NCBI GenBank assembly: GCA_038141425.1
Contig: JAYQIC010000010.1
Coordinates: 310,001 to 374,000 of the forward strand
DNA length: 64,000 bases
Source of the DNA: UBA7985 sp038141425
Lineage (GTDB): Bacteria; Pseudomonadota; Alphaproteobacteria; UBA7985
Reading direction: 5' to 3'
Shown here: one piece after another, positions 27,127 through 37,071 of the stretch
Layout of the letters: each line of letters opens with the position of its first letter
Position numbering within the stretch: position 1 is the first letter of the stretch
Position numbers and translations under genes: made by a program
The notes under the pieces: model-generated
Databases searched by the model: none
What the model saw: the letters and a program-made list of their open reading frames with translations, nothing else
What the model was told of the DNA's origin: nothing

Positions 27127-27417
27127 TCTCTCCGTTGACACTCAACACGCTGCGCTTTGAGTGTCGGTCCATCCATGATCTCCAACGCGCTCAAAGGCGC
27201 AGCCGTGTTGAGCGCAAAGGAAACACTTCGCTCGAAGGCCTTCGACAAGCTCAGGATAAACTCCGTCGTGTTGAGCGTGAAGGGAAAACGCGCTCACAGC
27301 CACGGTGCAGGACAAGAACGCTCGATTTGACGCCGCTTCGCGGCTTACAAATCTCCCCCGCGCAGTCAAACGGACAGGCCGCGCTACACGCAGCCTGACG
27401 TCTTTTCGCTATGGAGC
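27127..27417. other. Non-coding cassette between direct repeats
   Basis: The 290-base interval carries further dyads (GACACTCAA / TTTGAGTGTC), two variants of a GTGTTGAGCG element (near 27204 and 27268), and TTCGACAAGCTCAGGAT at about 27241, a motif I recognise as a widespread intergenic repeat in bacterial genomes. No supported protein is encoded. The arrangement looks like nested palindromic intergenic repeats rather than a gene. With its flanks it explains the 530-base gap between the DUF1330 and soeC genes. Confidence 0.65.
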
Positions 27418-27473
27418 TGCGCGACGCTTGGCCCCGCCGCGCGAAGCGCGGTCGGGGACAAGTCGGCGCAACC
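27418..27473. repeat. 56-bp direct repeat, copy 2
   Basis: Second copy of the repeat at 27071-27126 (one mismatch, GGGGA for GGGGG). It ends 36 bases before the soeC stop codon, so its hairpin may act as the transcription end of the soe operon. Confidence 0.92.
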
Positions 27474-27508
27474 CCTGACGCCTTAGCCCGGACCGCCCGT
27501 TGCCGATT

Positions 27509-28416
27509 TCAGCGCTTGCCGTAGTAAAGGCCAACGACGTGCTCCGCCTCGGCAAAGAACAGCCACCGACTGGCAAACAGCCCGACCAGATGCACGCTCA
27601 GCGCCGCCAGTCCAGCCCACCACAGCGGCACCGTCACCAACAGCAGCGCCGGCACCAGCCCAACCATCACTGCCGCGATCAACCGCAGCCGGCGCTGGTG
27701 CTTGCGCCCGATCTGGAAGGCCATTTCACGGAGCAGGTAGTTCGTCCCCGAATGCGGGCTTTCGAGCAGGCGCACCGACCCAATCCGGCCCAGCCCCGTT
27801 GCGGTTTCCATGCTGTGCCCAGCGGCGGCAAAGCGACGATCACCCATTCGCCAATAGCCCCATTGCAGCACCGTCAGCACCAGCAGCATGACCACCGTCC
27901 CCAGAACCGTCTGAGCCACCGGCGCCGTCACCAGTGCCCCGCCCGTGATGGAGAACAGCACGAACAAGACCGGCACCAGTCCCATGTTCCAGCGCGGCAC
28001 AGTCTTCAATTGGGCATAGATCATCGACGTACAGACCACCGTCAGCAGTGACAGCGCAGCCCCGGCCACGCCCAGCCAGCGCAGCCACTCCAGCCCCTCG
28101 ACACCGCCGGGAACCAGAAACACCCGCCAGAAGGCATAGGGCGCCATCACCAGCAGCGTCGCAACGGAAACCACCCCTTCACGGCTCAGCCAGCTCGACC
28201 GCCACTGCGAGAACGCTTTGAGCGCACGCTCGGGGATGCCCCAGATGCAGGGTCGATGAAATCAGCCCGACAACCGAAAGGCCATAACCCAAGCCCAAAG
28301 GCCCAGAACGCCGCCCAGCCCGAAACAACCGGAACGCCCAGCCCCAGCCAGATCAGCAGGCCGAAGCCAACCCCGGAGAGCGCGGTAAACATTATGATTG
28401 AAGGAGCTGGATGCAT
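27509..28416 (-). CDS. soeC: Sulfite dehydrogenase membrane anchor subunit SoeC (DmsC/NrfD-like; frameshifted)
   Basis: About 302 residues with eight or so membrane helices. The first frame starts MHPAPSIIMFTALSGVGFGL at 28416. After a frameshift near 28300 the sequence reads GLISSTLHLGHPERALKAFS and QWRSSWLSREGV, the conserved DmsC-family signature. The rest is intact, ending near VVGLYYGKR. It anchors the SoeAB catalytic pair to the cytoplasmic face of the inner membrane and passes electrons to the quinone pool. The gene follows soeB after 107 bases on the same strand. DmsC and SoeC cannot be told apart by this subunit alone; the catalytic subunit decides. Confidence 0.85.
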
Positions 28417-28523
28417 GGTACGTCGACTTGTTTTCAGGGTGGGTTCTCGCAGCTCAGCTGCAGGCTTTATTCTCAGCGTTGAAGCCAGCAACCGCGGCTG
28501 GGCTCAAATCAGCGCATCGTCGC

Positions 28524-29327
28524 TCAGCCCATCTTATCGAGGGCGCGGTCCAGCCAGCCAAAAAAGCCAGGGGCGTCCTTGGCTTCAGCGGCCAGCGCCG
28601 TGCCGCAGCCGCCCTGAAAGCCGCTGTTCTTGGCTGCCAGATCGGCCAGCGTCTTCTGGCGCGGGGGCAGGTACTGGTTCACCGGGCGGGTCCCCTGCTC
28701 TTCCATCAGGCTGATCCCGCCGCGCTCCGCGACCAGCTGCGAGACGTTGCTGGCGGGGTCGGCAAAATCACCAAAGTGGCGCGCACCGGCCGGGCAGGTG
28801 CGCACGCACGCGGGCTCGCGATCCTCCTCGGGCAGGTTTTCGTTGTAGATCCGGTCCACGCACAGCGTGCACTTCTTCATCACCTGCTCGACCGGGTCCA
28901 TCTCACGCGCGCCGTAGGGGCAGGCCCAGGCGCAGAGCCCGCAGCCGATGCAGTCGTCCTCGTTCACCAAAACGATGCCGTCTTCGGTGCGCTTGTAGGA
29001 TGCACCGGTCGGGCACACGGTCACGCAGGGGGCGTCTTCACAGTGCAGGCAGGACTTGGGGAAGTGCACCACCTGCGCAATCGGCGTCTCGCCGATGACC
29101 TGCTTGTCGGCCTCGCCCAGGTCCGGGGTCACCTCGAAGGTATGGACGCGGTTAAGAAAGCTGCCCACGGGGTCGGCGCCGTAGGCATCGGTGTCGGCCA
29201 GCGGCGCGCCGTAGTTCGAGGTATTCCACTCCTTGCAGCTGATCACGCAGGCGTGGCAGCCCACGCAGGTATCCAGATCGATGGCCAGACCCAGCTTCTT
29301 CTCGGTGGTGGCAGGTAACGTGGTCAT
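28524..29327 (-). CDS. soeB: Sulfite dehydrogenase iron-sulfur subunit SoeB
   Basis: An intact 267-residue ferredoxin-like subunit. The ATG at 29327 follows GGAGGG, four bases after the soeA stop. Four cysteine clusters are visible: CVGCHACVISCKEWN, CLHCEDAPCVTVCPTGA, CIGCGLCAWACPYGA, and CTLCVDRI together with PACVRTCPAGA, enough for four [4Fe-4S] centres. It wires the molybdenum subunit to SoeC. The C-terminal tail after residue 210 (ERGGISLMEEQGTRPVNQYL) is typical of the Soe/Psr-type subunits and not a signal for export; no Tat peptide is present. Confidence 0.9.
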   Translation of the reverse strand: MTTLPATTEKKLGLAIDLDTCVGCHACVISCKEWNTSNYGAPLADTDAYGADPVGSFLNRVHTFEVTPDLGEADKQVIGETPIAQVVHFPKSCLHCEDAPCVTVCPTGASYKRTEDGIVLVNEDDCIGCGLCAWACPYGAREMDPVEQVMKKCTLCVDRIYNENLPEEDREPACVRTCPAGARHFGDFADPASNVSQLVAERGGISLMEEQGTRPVNQYLPPRQKTLADLAAKNSGFQGGCGTALAAEAKDAPGFFGWLDRALDKMG

Positions 29328-29331
29328 GGGT

Positions 29332-32171
29332 TCAGCCCTCCTCGTGGCCGAAGCGGATGGTCGCGGGCCCCTGCCCCACGGGCGAAGCCTGCGTGCCGGT
29401 CTCAGGCAGGCTGGCGGCATCGGCGGGCGGCGCGGTTTCTCAACGCGCGTACGCGCAGATCGTACCAGGCAGCCTGCCCCGTCACCGGATCAGAATTCGA
29501 CCAGCGCAGGCCATCACCCTTGGGCGGCAACAGCTCGTGGATCAGGTGGTTGAGCAAAAGCCCTTCTTGGCCTCGGGCGCGTCGGGGTCGAGCGCCCAGG
29601 CGCCCTTGCGCTTACCGATGGCGTTCCACGTCCAGACCGTATGCGGGTTGAGCGCATCCATGCGCGCAACAGGCACCGTGATCGCACCGTGGGCGAGGTC
29701 ACCAGCGCCCAGTCGCCCTCGGCAAAAGCCCTGCGCCTTCCACACGGCGGTGGGCACGTACAGCGGGTTGTGGCCGTGGATCTGGCGCAGCCACGCGTTC
29801 TGCGACCCCAAGAGTGGTACATGGCCGCCGGGCGCTGGGTGATGGCGTGCAGCGGAAAATCCCTGTGGCTCACCAGCCTGCTCTTCGAGCGGCTCCCACC
29901 AGCACGGCAGGGGATCGAGGGTCTCCAGGATCCGGGCGCGCAGGTGCTCGGGCGGCTGACGCTCGCCGTGACCGCGCGCCGCCTGCTGAAAGCGCGCCAT
30001 GGTCTCAACGTAGAGCGAGAACACGTAGGGCTGCGGCTTGTCGAAAAAGGCCTTTTCAACCGCCCAGTCCTGATACGCCTGGTTCCACGGTTTGAAGTAC
30101 AGCGCCTCCTCGGGCACGTGCTCCATCCAGAAGCCACCGTTTTCGATGTAGCGGTCGAGCTGTTCGGGGTTGGGCGCGCCGCGGCCACCGCCACTCTCGT
30201 CTTCACCGCGCCAACCCGCCAGCGGGACCGACACCGGGGCGGCGCTGGTGGTTGACCATGTAGTCGGCATAGTCCTCGAAGGCCGGAGAGCCATCCTCGG
30301 TGACAAAGCCCGGCAGACCCAGCCGCGCGCCCAGCTGCACCAGAACCGTCTGGAACCCGCGCACGTCGCGGTCGGGCTCGACCACCGGCCAGCGGATGCT
30401 GTCGGCGACCGCGTCGGCCTCGCAGATCGGCCGGTCGAGCAGCGAAATACAATCGTGGCGCTCGAGGTAGGTGGTATCGGGCAGCACCAGATCGGCGAAG
30501 GCGACCATCTCCGAGGAATAGCTGTCAGCGTAGATCAGCTTGGGGATGACGTACTCGCCCGTCTCCGGGTCCGTGTCGGTCAGCATGTCCATGACGCCGC
30601 GCGTGTTCATGGACGAGTTCCACGCCATGTTCGCCATGTACATGAACAGCGCGTCGACCTTGTAGGGATCACCGGCGTGGGCGTTGGAGACCACCATGTG
30701 CATCAGCCCGTGGGCCGACATGGGGTTCTCCCAGGTAAAGGCCTTGTCGATCCGGGCCGGGCTGCCGTCGTCCTTCAACGCCAGATGCTCAGGACCGCGT
30801 ACAAAGCCCAAATGCGGCCCGTTGAGCGGTGCGCCCGGGGTCACGCCGACGTGCGGTGTCGGGTGCGCCTCGACCGGCTTGGGATAGGGCGGCTTGAACC
30901 GGAACCCGCCGGGCACCTCGACCGAACCAAGCAAAATCTGCAGCAGGTGCAGCGCGCGGCAGGTCTGGAAGCCGTTGGAGTGCGCCGAAATCCCGCGCAT
31001 GGCGTGGAAGGCGACCTGGGCGGCCGACCATGGTCTCGTGACGCTGGCCCCGGAAGTCGGTCCAGGGCTGGTCGATGACGATTTCTTCTTCAAAGGCCGT
31101 GTGCGCCAGCTCGGCCGCCAGCCGCCGGATGGTCACGGCCGTCACGCCGGTTCGCTGGGCTGCGGCTTCAGGCGCGTAGGCAGGGTCGAGGTAGCGCTCG
31201 GCCAGCAGCATGAACACCGGCTTGTGCGCCTTGTCCCTGCGCATCGGTCCAGGGCTTGCCCAGTTCGGGCTGCACCCCGGCTTCGTTCCAGGCCTTGAGC
31301 GTGCCGCTGCGCCGGTCGAGCACCAGTGGCTCCCCGTCATCATTGCGCAGGAACAGGCCGAAATCAGCGCTCTCGGGGTCGCTCTGCACCAGATAGCCCG
31401 CGTTGGTGTAGCGGCTGAGATAGTCCAGATCGACCTTCCCCGCCTTGAGCAGCTCGTGCACCAGCGCGAGGATGAACAGGCCGTCCGTGCCGGGGTGATG
31501 CCCACCCACTCATCGGCGATGGCGTTGTAGCCGGAGCGGACCGGGTTCACGCCCACGACCTTGGCGCCGCGTTCCTTGAGCCGGCCCAGACCCATCTTGA
31601 TCGGGTTGGAATCGTGATCCTCGGCCACACCGAAGATCATGAACATCTTGGTCCGCTCCCAGTCCGGCTGGCCAAATTCCCAGAACGCGCCGCCAATGGT
31701 GTAGATCCCGGCGGCGGCCATATTGACCGAGCAGAACCCGCCGTGGGCGGCATAATTGGGGGTGCCGAACTGCTGCGCCCACCAACCGGTAAAGGACTGT
31801 GACTGATCGCGACCGGTGAAAAATGCCAGCTTCTCCGGGTTCTTCTCCCGGATCGGGGCGAGCCATTCGACCGCCAGATCCAGCGCTTCATCCCAGCTGA
31901 TCTCGCGGAACTGACCCGAGCCACGCGGACCGGTCCGCAGCAGCGGCGCGCGCAGGCGTGCCGGTGACTTGTGCTGCATGATCCCGGCGCTGCCCTTGGC
32001 ACAGAGAACACCGCGGTTGACCGGGTGATCGCGGTTGCCCTCGATGTAGGAGACCTCACCGTCCCGCAGGTGCACGTTGATGCCGCAGCGGCAGGCGCAC
32101 ATGTAACAAGTCGTCTGGCGGATCTCGTCGGCCACCGGTGGCGACGTTTCGATCTTTGGCTGGTGGTTCAT
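29332..32171 (-). CDS. soeA: Sulfite dehydrogenase molybdopterin catalytic subunit SoeA (multiply frameshifted)
   Basis: About 946 residues. It starts MNHQPKIETSPPVADEIRQT without a Tat signal, then CYMCACRCGINVHLRDGEVS and GVLCAKG bind one [4Fe-4S] cluster. Further blocks are AFFTGRDQSQSFTGWWAQQF, GFCSVNMAAAGIYTIGGAFW, FHAMRGISAHSNGFQTCRAL, TTYLERHDCISLLDRPICEA and HAITQRPAAMYHSWGSQNAW. These match the cytoplasmic sulfite-oxidising SoeA of marine and phototrophic proteobacteria, as opposed to periplasmic DmsA. Breaks lie near 31505, 31245, 31020, 30230, 29870, 29810, 29550 and 29440; the last frame ends ATIRFGHEEG at 29332. It oxidises sulfite to sulfate, feeding the quinone pool. Confidence 0.84.
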
Positions 32172-32305
32172 CTGTTTTCCTGCGCACCGGGGTCGTCGCA
32201 GAACAACCTACGGCAAAGCGCGCGGTCAAAGCGACCTCTTTTTATTCCAATATTCATTAATATGACCCAGACGACACACAAATCGCCGCTCAGGGAACGA
32301 AGCCC

Positions 32306-33082
32306 TCAGGGATCGAGCCGTGAGAGCAGGTCTGGCAGGTCGGCGATGGTGTCGATGACGTAGTCAGCTCCGGTTTCCAACAGAATGCTTCCGGCTTTCT
32401 TGCGGACCGAGTCGACCTCAGCGGCGGGCAAAGCCGCGAGCGCCTCCACACTCAGACCCACGGCATTGCCCGAAAGCGCAACCCCGATGGTCAGCGCCCC
32501 AGCGCTCACCCCTTCGAGAATACCGGGAACGGTGTCATCAACCTTGATCAGCGCTTGGGGTGAAGCAACGCCAAGGTCCTCATAGCACCGGACCATCCCC
32601 TGAGGCCCCGGCCGCCCTTCACTCAGATCATCCGAGCAAACCAGATTGTCGGGGCTGTAGCCCTGCGCGGCCGCCACGGGCAGCACGTGGGCCATGATCG
32701 AACGGGTATAGCCGGTGGTTGAGCCGATTTTCAGCCCCCTCGCCCGAAGCGCGGCCATAACCTCGACAGTGCCGGGGACAAGGGTCGCGTAGCGCGCCGC
32801 CACCGTCTCATTCTTGGGCACGAACAGGGCGTAGAGGGCGTCGATGTCTGCCTGCGTCGCCGCCGCGCCGCGCGCATCCCGCCAAGCGGCAGCGATACGG
32901 GGTACAGCCAGCATGGCTTCGATGTGGGCACGCTTGGGCAACCCCATGGGCGCGCGGGCTTCGTCGATGCTGACCTCGATCCCGAAATCAGCAAAGGTTT
33001 CCACAAACACGCCCATGGGCGCAAACGAGCCAAAGTCCACGGTCGTCCCGGCCCAGTCGAATATCACCGCTTCGTAGCGCAC
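32306..33082 (-). CDS. phnX: Phosphonoacetaldehyde hydrolase
   Basis: An intact 258-residue HAD-superfamily enzyme. The nucleophile motif is FDWAGTTVDFG (Asp at position 9), the Schiff-base lysine lies in APMGLPKRAHIEAM (position about 50), and the third motif is LIKVDDTVPGILEG. This combination of HAD aspartate and imine-forming lysine is unique to PhnX, which cleaves phosphonoacetaldehyde to acetaldehyde and phosphate, the second step of 2-aminoethylphosphonate use. No phnW or phosphonate transporter lies next to it in the window. Its start is 200 bases from the divergent dmdA-like gene. Confidence 0.93.
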   Translation of the reverse strand: MRYEAVIFDWAGTTVDFGSFAPMGVFVETFADFGIEVSIDEARAPMGLPKRAHIEAMLAVPRIAAAWRDARGAAATQADIDALYALFVPKNETVAARYATLVPGTVEVMAALRARGLKIGSTTGYTRSIMAHVLPVAAAQGYSPDNLVCSDDLSEGRPGPQGMVRCYEDLGVASPQALIKVDDTVPGILEGVSAGALTIGVALSGNAVGLSVEALAALPAAEVDSVRKKAGSILLETGADYVIDTIADLPDLLSRLDP

Positions 33083-33286
33083 GCCTTTTCTCCTCCGTGT
33101 CGCCCATCAGGTCCGCTCCAAGGCCCGGCTGGCGACGGGGCACAGTGTCACGGATCAAGCCTGTGTCGCAAATCGGCGCGTCCGCGGGCCGGGTGCGATT
33201 GTTGAAGCCGGGCGCAAGAGCTAGCCCCTAGGGTCAGACGGGCCTTGGCGACGAAACCGAGCCTGAAACAGAGGGGGGCAAAGCCC

Positions 33287-34433
33287 ATGATCTACCCGCG
33301 TGACCCGGACCGCCCGGAAATTGCTATGGGCGCCCGCGCCCGCCGCTCACCCTTCTTCGACCGCGCCAAGGCACGCGGCGCCTGCATGTATTCGATCTAC
33401 AATCACATGCTCATGGCCACCAGCTACGGCAATCCGGCGCGCGAGTACGACCTGCTGATGAATCACGCCGCAATCTGGGACGTGGGTGTCGAGCGTCAGG
33501 TCCAGCTCGAAGGCCCGGATGCAATGAAGCTGGCACAGCTGATGTCCCCGCGCGATGTCTCGAAGTGCAAGATCGGTCAGGGCTTCTACACCCCGATCCT
33601 CGCGCGCGACGGTGGAGTGATCAACGACCCAATCCTGCTCAAGCTCAGCGATGACAAAATCTGGCTGTCGATCGCCGACAGCGACGTCAAGCTCTACGCC
33701 ATGGGGCTGGCCGACGCCATGGAGCTGGACGTGATCGTGACCGAACCGGACGTCTCACCGCTGGCCATCCAGGGGCCGCGCGCAGAAGACGTGGTCGCCG
33801 CAGTCTTCGGTGAAGAAATCCGCGCCATCCGCTACTTCTATTTCATCGAGACCGAGATCCACGGCATCCCGGTGGTGCTGCAGCGCTCGGGCTGGTCCAA
33901 GCAAGGCGGCTTCGAGATCTACCTGTGCGACGGCTCGCGCGGTGGCGAGCTCTACGACCTATGTGGGACGCGGGCGAAAAACTGCTCGGCGAAAACTGGG
34001 GCCCGGGAACGCCCAACCCAATCGAGCGGATCGAAAGCGGCCTGTTCAGCTGGGGCACCGACTTCGATGAGCAGAACAACCCCTTCGAATGCCGTCTGGG
34101 CAAATGGTGCGACCTCGACGGAGACCATGACTTTCCTGGCCAAAGAAGCCTTGCTGCGCATCCGCGAGCAAGGCCCGCGCGAGCAACTCGTCGGACTGCA
34201 CCTCGCCGGCAGCGAACCCCCTGCCCGGGGCGGTCAAACCGATGAAACTGACCCGTAAGGATGGCAGTGATATCGGCACCCTGCGCGCCAGCACGTGGTC
34301 ACCGCAGCTGGAGCGCAACATCGCACTGGCCCGCGTTCTTACAGCAGAATCCGAGCTGGGCAACACCATCCTCGCCGAAGTCGCCGACGGCAGCATGGTC
34401 GAAGCCACCGTGGTCAACGTGCCTTTTGTCTGA
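33287..34433 (+). CDS. dmdA: DMSP demethylase-like aminomethyltransferase (GcvT family; frameshifted)
   Basis: The ATG at 33287 follows AGAGGGGGG. The tetrahydrofolate-binding GcvT fold begins RRSPFFDRAKARGACMYSIY with NHMLMATSYG, then VGVERQVQLEGPDAMKLAQ, LMSPRDVSKCKIGQGFY, KIWLSIADSDVKLYA, EPDVSPLAIQGPRAEDV and QRSGWSKQGGFEIYL. These lines resemble DmdA, which moves a methyl group of dimethylsulfoniopropionate to tetrahydrofolate, more than glycine-cleavage GcvT. Breaks near 33960, 34120 and 34215 lead to GENWGPGTPNPIERIESGLF and a C-terminal barrel ending at 34433; about 382 residues. A related demethylase for another methylated compound is possible. No gcvH or gcvP is nearby. Confidence 0.75.
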
Positions 34434-34547
34434 TCGACCGGGAGCCTGTAAGCGGTAGCAAAGATGTTCGAAACCAAGTGCTAAGGATTTGACTCTCCGC
34501 TGCCTTTCAATAGACCTTGGGGCGAAACTGTATCGGACCCTTGGCCC

Positions 34548-35350
34548 ATGCCCCCAGCGGACACCCCTGCCCCAGACCCAGCAATGGCCCCGGTCATCGC
34601 GCTCTCCGGCATCGAGAAGTCTTTCGGCTCGCTGGACGTGCTCAAGGGCGTAGACCTTGAGGCGCGGCGCGGCGACGTTGTCGCGATGATCGGCTCCTCA
34701 GGCTCTGGCAAGTCGACGCTGCTGCGTTGCGTAAACCTACTCGAAGTGCCTGAGCGCGGGGACATCACCATCGCCGGAGAGGCCATCGCCTTCACCAACA
34801 AGGGCGCAGCAAGGGTGCCCTCCAGCGCCGGACAGGTGAACCGGATCCGGGCTGACTGTCGATGGTGTTCCAGCAGTTCAACCTCTGGGCCCACCTGTCC
34901 ATTATCGAGAACGTTATGCTGCCCCAGCGTCGGGTGCTCAAGCGCGACCGGGCACAGGCGCGCCAGCGCGCCATAGAGACCCTTGACCGTGTTGGCATCG
35001 CCGATAAGGCCGACGGCTACCCCAGCCAGCTCTCCGGCGGCCAGCAACAGCGCGCGGCCATCGCCCGCGCCCTGGCCATGGACCCGACTGCACTGCTGTT
35101 CGACGAGCCAACCTCTGCGCTCGACCCCGAGCTCGAGGGCGAGGTGCTGCGGGTTATCAAATCGCTGGCCGAAGAAGACCGGACCATGCTGCTGGTCACC
35201 CACGACATGCGGTTCGCCCGCGACGTCGCCGACAAGGTGGTGTTCCTGCACCAAGGGCGCATCGAAGAAGAGGGCACGCCCGCCGAAATCTTCGACAACC
35301 CCAAATCCGAACGGCTGCAGCAGTTCCTGTCAGCCTCGGACCACCGCTGA
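34548..35350 (+). CDS. Polar amino acid ABC transporter ATP-binding protein (HisP/GlnQ/AapP type; frameshifted)
   Basis: About 267 residues, with one frameshift near 34858. Walker A is GSSGSGKSTLLRC, the Q-loop is MVFQQFNLWAHLS, the signature LSGGQQQRAAIARAL, Walker B ALLFDEPTSALDPE and the switch LVTHDMRFARD. The insert after strand 3 (TNKGAARVPSSAGQVNRIRA) is typical of the histidine/glutamine subfamily. It starts 115 bases after the dmdA-like gene, and its stop overlaps the ATG of the first permease (TGATG). A TTGACT-16-TAGACC promoter-like pair lies at 34489-34516. It powers uptake of a polar amino acid, opine or betaine-like compound. Confidence 0.88.
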
Positions 35351-36252
35351 TGTTCGAGTACTGCCCCGCCATCGCTGAGCAGGTGAAGCTGGCCCTGGGC
35401 GACGAGGCGCTGAGCATCAGCGTGCAGGAACGCGCGCAGTGGTTCAGCTGCTATTTCACCACCAAGAAGCACCTCAGCATTTTCCGCGCCGCTGGCGTGG
35501 TGCTGCTGATCCTCGCCTTCACAGTGCCGGTGTCGCTGCTGCTGGGCTTTCTGGGCGCGCTGGGCAAGGCCTCGCGCTGGCCGGTCATCAGCCAGATTTG
35601 CTCGCTTTACGTGATCATGGTCCGGGGCATTCCGGACATCATCTTCTTCCTGTTCGTGCCGCTGACCATCGAGATTGGCATCGAATACGTCATGCACAGC
35701 TTTGTTTATTGCCGGGGCTCGGTCGAGCCGTTCTTCGATGGCATCAACATCCAGCCCTGCCCGGAAGCGGCCATCATCCCCACCCAGTTCAACCGCATCG
35801 TGCTCGCCATCGTCGCCTACGGCATCGTGTTCGGATCGTTTGCCGCGAATATCATCGACGGGGCGCTGAAGGCGGTTCCCTTCGGCCAGCGGGAAACCGG
35901 CTCGGCCTTCGGGCTCAGCCAGCGGCAGGTGTTCTTCGACATCCATCTCCCGCAGATGTGGCGCTACGCCCTGCCCGGTTTTTCCAACCTCTGGCTGATC
36001 CTGATCAAGGCGACGCCGCTGCTGTTTCTGCTCGGGATTCAGGACATCATCTACTACGCGGACCTCTTGGGGAAAATGGCGACCCGGCGCTACTCGACCT
36101 ATCCACACGGCGACTGGAAACTCTGGTACTTCATAGCACTCGGCGTCTTCTACCTGTTGCTGACCATGCTCTCGCAGCTGGTCTTCACGCGGCTGGAGCG
36201 CCGCTTCAACAAGGGCATGGTGATCAACGAAACCACCAGCGGGCGGGTCTAG
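35350..36252 (+). CDS. Polar amino acid ABC transporter permease 1 (HisQ/HisM family)
   Basis: An intact 300-residue membrane protein with the HisMQ core: MVRGIPDIIFFLFVP, AYGIVFGSFAANIIDGALKA and the EAA loop ETGSAFGLSQRQVFFDI. It carries an unusual hydrophilic N-terminus (residues 1-45) and a long loop with two cysteines (FVYCRGSVEPFFDG and INIQPCPEAA) between helices, making it longer than the common 220-240 residues. It is translationally coupled to the ATPase and three bases before the second permease gene. The transporter has no binding-protein gene next to it. Confidence 0.88.
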   Translation: MFEYCPAIAEQVKLALGDEALSISVQERAQWFSCYFTTKKHLSIFRAAGVVLLILAFTVPVSLLLGFLGALGKASRWPVISQICSLYVIMVRGIPDIIFFLFVPLTIEIGIEYVMHSFVYCRGSVEPFFDGINIQPCPEAAIIPTQFNRIVLAIVAYGIVFGSFAANIIDGALKAVPFGQRETGSAFGLSQRQVFFDIHLPQMWRYALPGFSNLWLILIKATPLLFLLGIQDIIYYADLLGKMATRRYSTYPHGDWKLWYFIALGVFYLLLTMLSQLVFTRLERRFNKGMVINETTSGRV

Positions 36253-36255
36253 CCC

Positions 36256-37046
36256 ATGGAGATGCTCAGCGATTGCCTCATCGCCCTTGAACAGTATGGT
36301 CTTCGCAGCTTCGGCATCGGCGAGCGCGGCCTGCCCGGGGCCACAAACACACGGGGCGGCGCGCCGATCAACCTGTGCAACATGACCGTGTTGATTGGCT
36401 CGGGCATGCTGCGCAACATCCTGTTCGGGCTGATCTCACTTTCCACCGGGTTCTTCCTTGCGCTGAGCCTCGCGCTGCTGAAGTCGCGGAACGAGTGGTA
36501 CCTGACCGGCCCGGCGCGGGTGATGATCTACACCTTCCGCGGCACACCACTGCTGATCCAGTTCTTCATCGGCTATCTGATCTTTGCCAGCTTCGGTCTG
36601 GGCGTGTTCCGCACGGCGGCCTATGGTGCCAGCGTGGTGCTGTTCTTCAACACCGCCTGCTACGCCGCTGAAATCCTGTACGGTGCTTACCGGGCGGTGC
36701 CCAACTCAGACCTCGAGGCTGCGCGCGCTTATGCCCTGAGCCCTTCGACCGGTTCCGGGACGTGACCTTCCCGACCATGATGCGGCTGGCCTGGCCCGCC
36801 TATACCAACGAAGCCATCTTCCTGTTCCACGCGACCACGATCGTGTTTCTGGGCGCGGGTTTCCCGGTGCGACGGCAGAGCGGTGACGCGCTCTACTATG
36901 CGCAGTATTTTGCCGAGCGGACCTTCAACCCCTTCATCGCCTACCCGATCGTTGCTCTCTATTTCGTGCTGGCGACCGCGATCCTGATCCTGATGATGCG
37001 GACGGTGCAGGTCTATCTCAACCGGCACCTCCGCAACGCGCGTTAA
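36256..37046 (+). CDS. Polar amino acid ABC transporter permease 2 (HisQ/HisM family; frameshifted)
   Basis: About 263 residues, with one frameshift near 36745. Conserved blocks are MLRNILFGLISLSTGF, IYTFRGTPLLIQFFIGY, the stretch FNTACYAAEILYGAYRAVPN and the EAA loop EAARAYALSP-FDRFRDVTFP. The N-terminal 45 residues carry an unusual polar stretch (ERGLPGATNTRGGAPINL) before the first helix. It pairs with permease 1 as a heterodimer. The last gene of the dmdA-ABC plus-strand group; a lipoprotein gene converges from the other side. Confidence 0.86.
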
Positions 37047-37071
37047 GGCCTTGCGCTCAAAGCGCGCAGGC

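Noticed and set aside
29332..32171. DMSO reductase DmsA
   Set aside because: No Tat signal peptide, and the sequence blocks fit the cytoplasmic SoeA sulfite dehydrogenase better; DmsB- and DmsC-like subunits are shared by both complexes.
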